Assembly: GCA_903824155.1 (NCBI GenBank)
Contig: CAIJVL010000043.1
Span: forward strand, 1-7,603
Origin: Candidatus Adlerbacteria bacterium
Lineage (GTDB): Bacteria > Patescibacteriota > Minisyncoccia > Phycocordibacterales > SBAW01
Length of the DNA stretch: 7,603 nucleotides
Reading direction: 5' to 3'
The position numbers and the translations under genes are program-made. Below, one piece after another: positions 5,007 to 7,603 of this stretch. A model generated the notes under the pieces. It saw only the letters and a list, made by a program, of their open reading frames with translations. It ran no database searches and was not told where the DNA came from. Numbering within the stretch: position 1 is the first letter of the stretch; each line of letters starts with the position of its first letter.

Positions 5007-5354
5007 TTACACGGCAGGCTGCCTGCGGGTTTTTTGGGCTGCCAGATAAAAGAGGAGGCTGAGCACCAATGCCGGGACTGAGATGAGGAGAAAGCTGGTT
5101 GGCACGCGGTACGTGGCAAAAAATACGGTAAAAAATACCGCCACGCAAAAGTAGGCCGCGCTACCCCACAATGGCCAACGCCAGGCCACGATGAGCGCCG
5201 CAAGCAGAGGAAATGCGGAGGGCAAGAGGTGCTTAAAGAGAGCTACCGCGAGCTCGCCCGCTGAGTAGCCCTCGCCAAACACGTCGAGCGCAAAGACACT
5301 CACAAAGAGTATAAAGAGGATGCCCGCTACCCGTGCTATGCGCTCTATAGTCAT
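5007..5354 (-). CDS. Small four-helix integral membrane protein
   Basis: This 115-aa hydrophobic protein has four predicted membrane segments: about 8-26 (VAGILFILFVSVFALDVF), 41-58, 62-80 (LWGSAAYFCVAVFFTVFFA) and 86-106. It has a short basic C-terminus. The N-terminal pattern ARVAGILFILFVSVFALDVF followed by a conserved-looking acidic/glycine stretch resembles a widespread uncharacterised bacterial membrane family (DUF7670-like, from memory). No catalytic motif is visible. It is flanked by the 185-aa gene (39 bp upstream) and the 48-aa gene (17 bp downstream). It lies between the two copies of the 48-aa gene's 5' end, so it may have entered with the 185-aa gene. Confidence 0.8.
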   Translation of the reverse strand: MTIERIARVAGILFILFVSVFALDVFGEGYSAGELAVALFKHLLPSAFPLLAALIVAWRWPLWGSAAYFCVAVFFTVFFATYRVPTSFLLISVPALVLSLLFYLAAQKTRRQPAV

Positions 5355-5393
5355 GTTGATGTGTAACCGGTGTATCGGATGATAATTACTGCC

Positions 5394-5951
5394 CTATTGG
5401 TTGGGATGGGCAACCTCGACAAGCGTACCCGCCACGATGCGCAGATATTTACTTACGCCGACCGAAGGCTGTGTGGTCATCGGCTCGCCCGCTTTGCGCT
5501 CCGCGTAGTTGGCCACCACCTCGCCGCCGCTGATTTGGGTAGTTTGCGGAGCGACTCTGTCGCCGAGCAACACGGCGTTGGTGCCTTGGTAGCCGCCGGC
5601 GGTTTTGAGCGCAGCCACTACGTAGTAAAAGATGCCGCTCCCGCCTCCGCTTTGCGTGAGGATAAAGGCCGTGTCGGGCGTGCCGTCGCCGTTGAGGTCG
5701 CCCGTGGCCTCGTTGCCAAAGTATTGAGTGACCACCTGCGAGGCCGAGCCCGGCGCAGCCGGCGTTGAGGCGCGGCCGCCCACCAGGGTGACAGCCTGCC
5801 CATCGATGAGGTACGTGCCGTTTTTGTAATCGGCAGCGATGCCCGGCGCTTGAGTTGGGGCCTTGGCGGTGCCCGCGTACCAAAACCAACCCCCCACTGC
5901 GATGACCGCTGCTGCTATTACTGCAATGGCTACACCGGTTTGCTTGTTCAT
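5394..5951 (-). CDS. Membrane-anchored extracytoplasmic protein with a DLNGDGTPD motif
   Basis: This 185-aa protein has an N-terminal membrane anchor (about 6-26, VAIAVIAAAVIAVGGWFWYA) and no lipobox cysteine. An Ala/Pro-rich linker and a globular outside domain follow: YKNGTYLIDGQAVTLVGG (42-59), GSASQVVTQYFGNEATG (68-84), DLNGDGTPD (85-93), GGGSGIFYYVVAAL (102-115) and a C-terminal PSVGVSKYLRI. The D-x-N-x-D-G-x-x-D motif resembles FG-GAP/dockerin calcium loops. I know this as a recurrent hypothetical protein in Patescibacteria-like genomes, without assigned function. Its ATG overlaps the TGA of a nine-codon ORF (5948-5977), suggesting translational coupling. Confidence 0.85.
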   Translation of the reverse strand: MNKQTGVAIAVIAAAVIAVGGWFWYAGTAKAPTQAPGIAADYKNGTYLIDGQAVTLVGGRASTPAAPGSASQVVTQYFGNEATGDLNGDGTPDTAFILTQSGGGSGIFYYVVAALKTAGGYQGTNAVLLGDRVAPQTTQISGGEVVANYAERKAGEPMTTQPSVGVSKYLRIVAGTLVEVAHPNQ

Positions 5952-5977
5952 ATCTTATTTTTTATCTTCTTGATCAT
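5948..5977 (-). pseudogene. Nine-codon leader ORF MIKKIKNKI, fragment of the 48-aa gene
   Basis: The minus strand reads ATG to TGA encoding MIKKIKNKI; the first eight residues equal those of the 48-aa protein. The TGA overlaps the ATG of the 185-aa gene as ATGA. A ribosome ending this ORF could re-initiate on the 185-aa gene, which has no clear ribosome-binding site of its own. The homologous block including the GATCTTTA leader is 5954-5991. Confidence 0.7.
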
Positions 5978-5991
5978 CGCGTCTAAAGATC
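5954..5991 (-). repeat. 5'-end repeat of the 48-aa gene, copy B
   Basis: This is the second copy of the GATCTTTA-to-codon-8 block found at 4966-5005, in the same orientation. It overlaps the last codons of the DUF1993 gene (TAG at 5983-5985). The 185-aa and four-helix genes lie between the copies. Confidence 0.78.
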
Positions 5992-6498
5992 GCGAAACGG
6001 CAAACCGTTGACGAAGTCTCCCTTTCCTATTTGGACGCCGTTTTTACGGATGATGCCGTACGCCGTAGTGACATGAAAGAGGAAGTTGGGCACGGCATAC
6101 TCGAGTGCATAGTCGGTGCCGATAAGGTACTTGCCCGGGAAGTATGGCAGCTCTATTTTGCGCTCCTCTGCCCCGGCAAAGTCGGCCTCTTGCACGCTTT
6201 GTAGGTACACAAGCGTTTTGTCGATGCGGGTTTGCAGTTCGGCAAAGGTTGTTTCGGTATCCTCCATTTTGGGATTTTCTTTACCCGAGAGGCGCGACAC
6301 GGCGCCTTTGGCATTGTCACAGGCAACCTGCACCTGCTTTACAAGCGGAAACATGTCCGGCGCCAAACGGTCGTTTACAAAAGTATCTTCGCTAAGGCTC
6401 GCCTCTTTGGCATAGGCTTCGGCTTTGGCCAAGACATTTTTAAGCCCGCCAAGAAACTTGATAAAGGTGGGCACGGTGACTCTATAGGTTGTATGCAT
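5983..6498 (-). CDS. DUF1993 family protein
   Basis: This 171-aa helical protein matches DUF1993 along its length: YRVTVPTFIKFLGGLKNVL (5-23), NDRLAPDMFPLVKQVQVACD (42-61), TETTFAELQTRI (81-92), FAGAEERKIELP (107-118), the family signature NFLFHVTTAYGIIRKNGV (138-155) and IGKGDF. H142 and the acidic residues could form a DinB-like metal site, but the function of the family is unknown. The start at Met 6498 is preferred over the in-frame ATG at 6516, because the homology begins here and the six extra residues cover the promoter -10. It is followed immediately by the copied 48-aa gene start. Confidence 0.88.
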   Translation of the reverse strand: MHTTYRVTVPTFIKFLGGLKNVLAKAEAYAKEASLSEDTFVNDRLAPDMFPLVKQVQVACDNAKGAVSRLSGKENPKMEDTETTFAELQTRIDKTLVYLQSVQEADFAGAEERKIELPYFPGKYLIGTDYALEYAVPNFLFHVTTAYGIIRKNGVQIGKGDFVNGLPFRDL

Positions 6499-6506
6499 AG
6501 ATAAGT

Positions 6507-6512
6507 AGTATA
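6507..6512 (-). promoter_or_regulatory. -10 box close to the DUF1993 start
   Basis: TATACT on the minus strand ends 8 nt before the ATG at 6498, with no ribosome-binding site between. Transcription would start at or beside the ATG, giving a leaderless mRNA. No convincing -35 is visible. Confidence 0.4.
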
Positions 6513-6520
6513 GCAAATCT

Positions 6521-6841
6521 TTAAATGACTGGTTGGTTTGCGGTAAGGTTGGAGTGCGTCTTGAGCGCTTCGTAGTTGTTTTTGGAGTCGCGCAGCTGGT
6601 CTTCGAGGTCTTTGTTTTGCTTTTTGAGTCGGCTCACCAAAAAGGCATCGCGTATAAAGCTCGGCAAGAGGATGAGGATAGTGATGACGACGCCCGAGAA
6701 GAGCGCTAAAAAGAGTATCAAGGCAAGTGAGCCGTTGAGGTGATAGCTAAAAAAGGCCACTGTAACGGGCTCGACGTTTTGCAGGATAAAAAGAATGGAC
6801 ACGGCACCCAAGAGCACACCTAAAATTAAGAAAAATATCAT
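6521..6841 (-). CDS. LapA-domain (DUF1049) membrane protein
   Basis: This 106-aa protein has two membrane helices (about 1-20 and 38-60) around the LapA hallmark ILQNVEPVTVAFF (19-31). A cytoplasmic coiled-coil-like tail follows (about 71-95, RLKKQNKDLEDQLRDSKNNY) and a short polar end. LapA/YciS proteins are small inner-membrane proteins; in E. coli LapA works with LapB in controlling lipopolysaccharide assembly. That role may not apply in an organism likely lacking outer-membrane LPS. Residue order, length and topology all fit the family. It lies 42 bp after the helicase gene and 22 bp before the DUF1993 ATG. Confidence 0.87.
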   Translation of the reverse strand: MIFFLILGVLLGAVSILFILQNVEPVTVAFFSYHLNGSLALILFLALFSGVVITILILLPSFIRDAFLVSRLKKQNKDLEDQLRDSKNNYEALKTHSNLTANQPVI

Positions 6842-6883
6842 GCCCCAAGCTTACCAACCCCACCTGTCGTTTACATGAACTGT

Positions 6884-7603
6884 TTAGGCTGCGTCATCTT
6901 CTATAAGCCCAAGCTTGATAAGCCGGGCGTGGATAGAGCCCTTTTGCCGGCCAAACTCTTTTTGAAGTTGCGATGGGGTCGAGCCCCCTTCAAACAGCTC
7001 TTTTAATTTTTCATCATCTTCATCGCTCCACGGGCGGTAGGCGTTGGGATACTTTTCTCTTAGCTGGGCAAGTCGCCCCCCTTGCTGAGTGCGCTCCGGG
7101 GCGCTAGCCCTAGTCTTACCCTCATCAAGAGGGGCGACTTGCCCTCCGCAGGCTTTTATAAAATTGTTATGCAGTTGCTCAACCTCTTGGGTACCGAGTT
7201 TGGTAAACACCTCCGATGCCACCTCGGACGCATCGCGAAACTCGATGTCCTTGGCCAGCACGTCGGGATGCACCTCGAACGTGCGCTGGTTGTAGCCCAA
7301 GAGGTAGAGTCCTGCGAGCCTGCGCACGCGAGAGAGCGCCACGTACCCCTGCCCGTACTCAAACACTTGCGCCAAGTCCATCACCGCCTCGTCCATGCTC
7401 ATGCCTTGGCTTTTGTGCACGGTGATAGCCCACGCAAGCCGCAGCGGCAGCTGGTTGATGCGCGCGCGTATGCGGCCCGACTCCTCTACCGACCACTCGG
7501 CCGGCTCTACTTCGATAGTGCGGCCATTGCGTGTCACTATCGTTGGGTACCCCGAAAAAGAGTTGAAGGCCTGCACCGTGCCCAGCGTGCCGTTGACGTA
7601 GCC
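6884..7603 (-). CDS. PIF1-like helicase, C-terminal part with Myb/SANT-like tail (5' end outside window)
   Basis: The frame is open through the right edge; 239 codons are visible, so the GTG at 7576 is internal. It begins GYVNGTLGTVQAFNSFSGYP, typical of the PIF1/RecD2 2B region. Then come superfamily 1 motif V, LRLAWAITVHKSQGMSMDEA (about 55-74 of the visible part), and motif VI, YVALSRVRRLAGLYLLGY. A charged linker follows, then a domain starting RPWSDEDDEKLKELF and ending GSIHARLIKLGL (about 190-234), resembling Myb/SANT-like DNA-binding tails. PIF1-type enzymes unwind DNA 5' to 3' and resolve G-quadruplexes or R-loops. The Walker A part is not in view. Confidence 0.9.
   Translation of the reverse strand, partial: GYVNGTLGTVQAFNSFSGYPTIVTRNGRTIEVEPAEWSVEESGRIRARINQLPLRLAWAITVHKSQGMSMDEAVMDLAQVFEYGQGYVALSRVRRLAGLYLLGYNQRTFEVHPDVLAKDIEFRDASEVASEVFTKLGTQEVEQLHNNFIKACGGQVAPLDEGKTRASAPERTQQGGRLAQLREKYPNAYRPWSDEDDEKLKELFEGGSTPSQLQKEFGRQKGSIHARLIKLGLIEDDAA

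Noticed and set aside
4990..5148. Extension of the 48-aa protein to 101 residues
   Set aside because: The extra part overlaps the four-helix membrane gene in another frame. The internal Met has a normal gap, and its start region is duplicated precisely with this ATG.
5370..5768. Plus-strand frame of 132 codons opposite the 185-aa gene
   Set aside because: It is a GC-rich shadow frame. The minus-strand product has a coherent membrane anchor and a DLNGDGTPD domain.

Overview
The window looks like a chromosomal piece of a Candidate Phyla Radiation (Patescibacteria-type) bacterium. I infer this from gene content: a PIF1-type helicase with a Myb-like tail, a 48-residue 'MIKKIKNKYVVLSEK' protein, a small four-helix membrane protein, a membrane-anchored 'DLNGDGTPD' protein, and an ArsR-like regulator without metal ligands. 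Genes are short and tightly packed. TGA is read as stop; no reassignment is needed. No rRNA, tRNA, CRISPR array, transposase or integrase is visible.

Layout: almost everything is on the minus strand, so transcription runs right to left. From the right edge: the C-terminal part of a PIF1-like helicase (6884-7603), a LapA-domain membrane protein, a DUF1993 protein, a membrane-anchored 185-aa protein, a small membrane protein and the 48-aa protein. These are GC-rich. An AT-rich block follows (about 1875-4842) with three genes: a membrane-anchored DUF2726 nuclease-like protein, a MazG-like nucleotide pyrophosphohydrolase, and a 670-aa fusion of GIY-YIG nuclease, DUF2075 helicase and a LexA-type self-cleaving S24 peptidase. 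It resembles a defence or DNA-damage-response cassette. GC-rich sequence resumes with a small winged-helix regulator lying between two copies of an 18-bp palindrome, then a plus-strand gene for a very basic, probably nucleic-acid-binding protein with its own promoter and terminator, and finally the 5' part of a DUF2779 (Cas4/RecB-like, probable 4Fe-4S) nuclease gene running off the left edge.

The most unusual feature is repeated gene 5' ends. The start of the DUF2779 gene occurs three times: intact at 586-665, truncated at 1779-1874, and as a promoter plus nine codons at 1258-1343. All differences inside the aligned codons are synonymous. The start of the 48-aa gene is likewise copied at 5954-5991, where it forms a nine-codon ORF overlapping the next gene's start codon. 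In both loci, accessory genes lie between the truncated copy and the intact gene. This suggests repeated insertion at, or recombination between, gene 5' ends. Recombination between the 80-bp copies would fuse the DUF2779 nuclease gene directly behind the 670-aa switch-like helicase gene.
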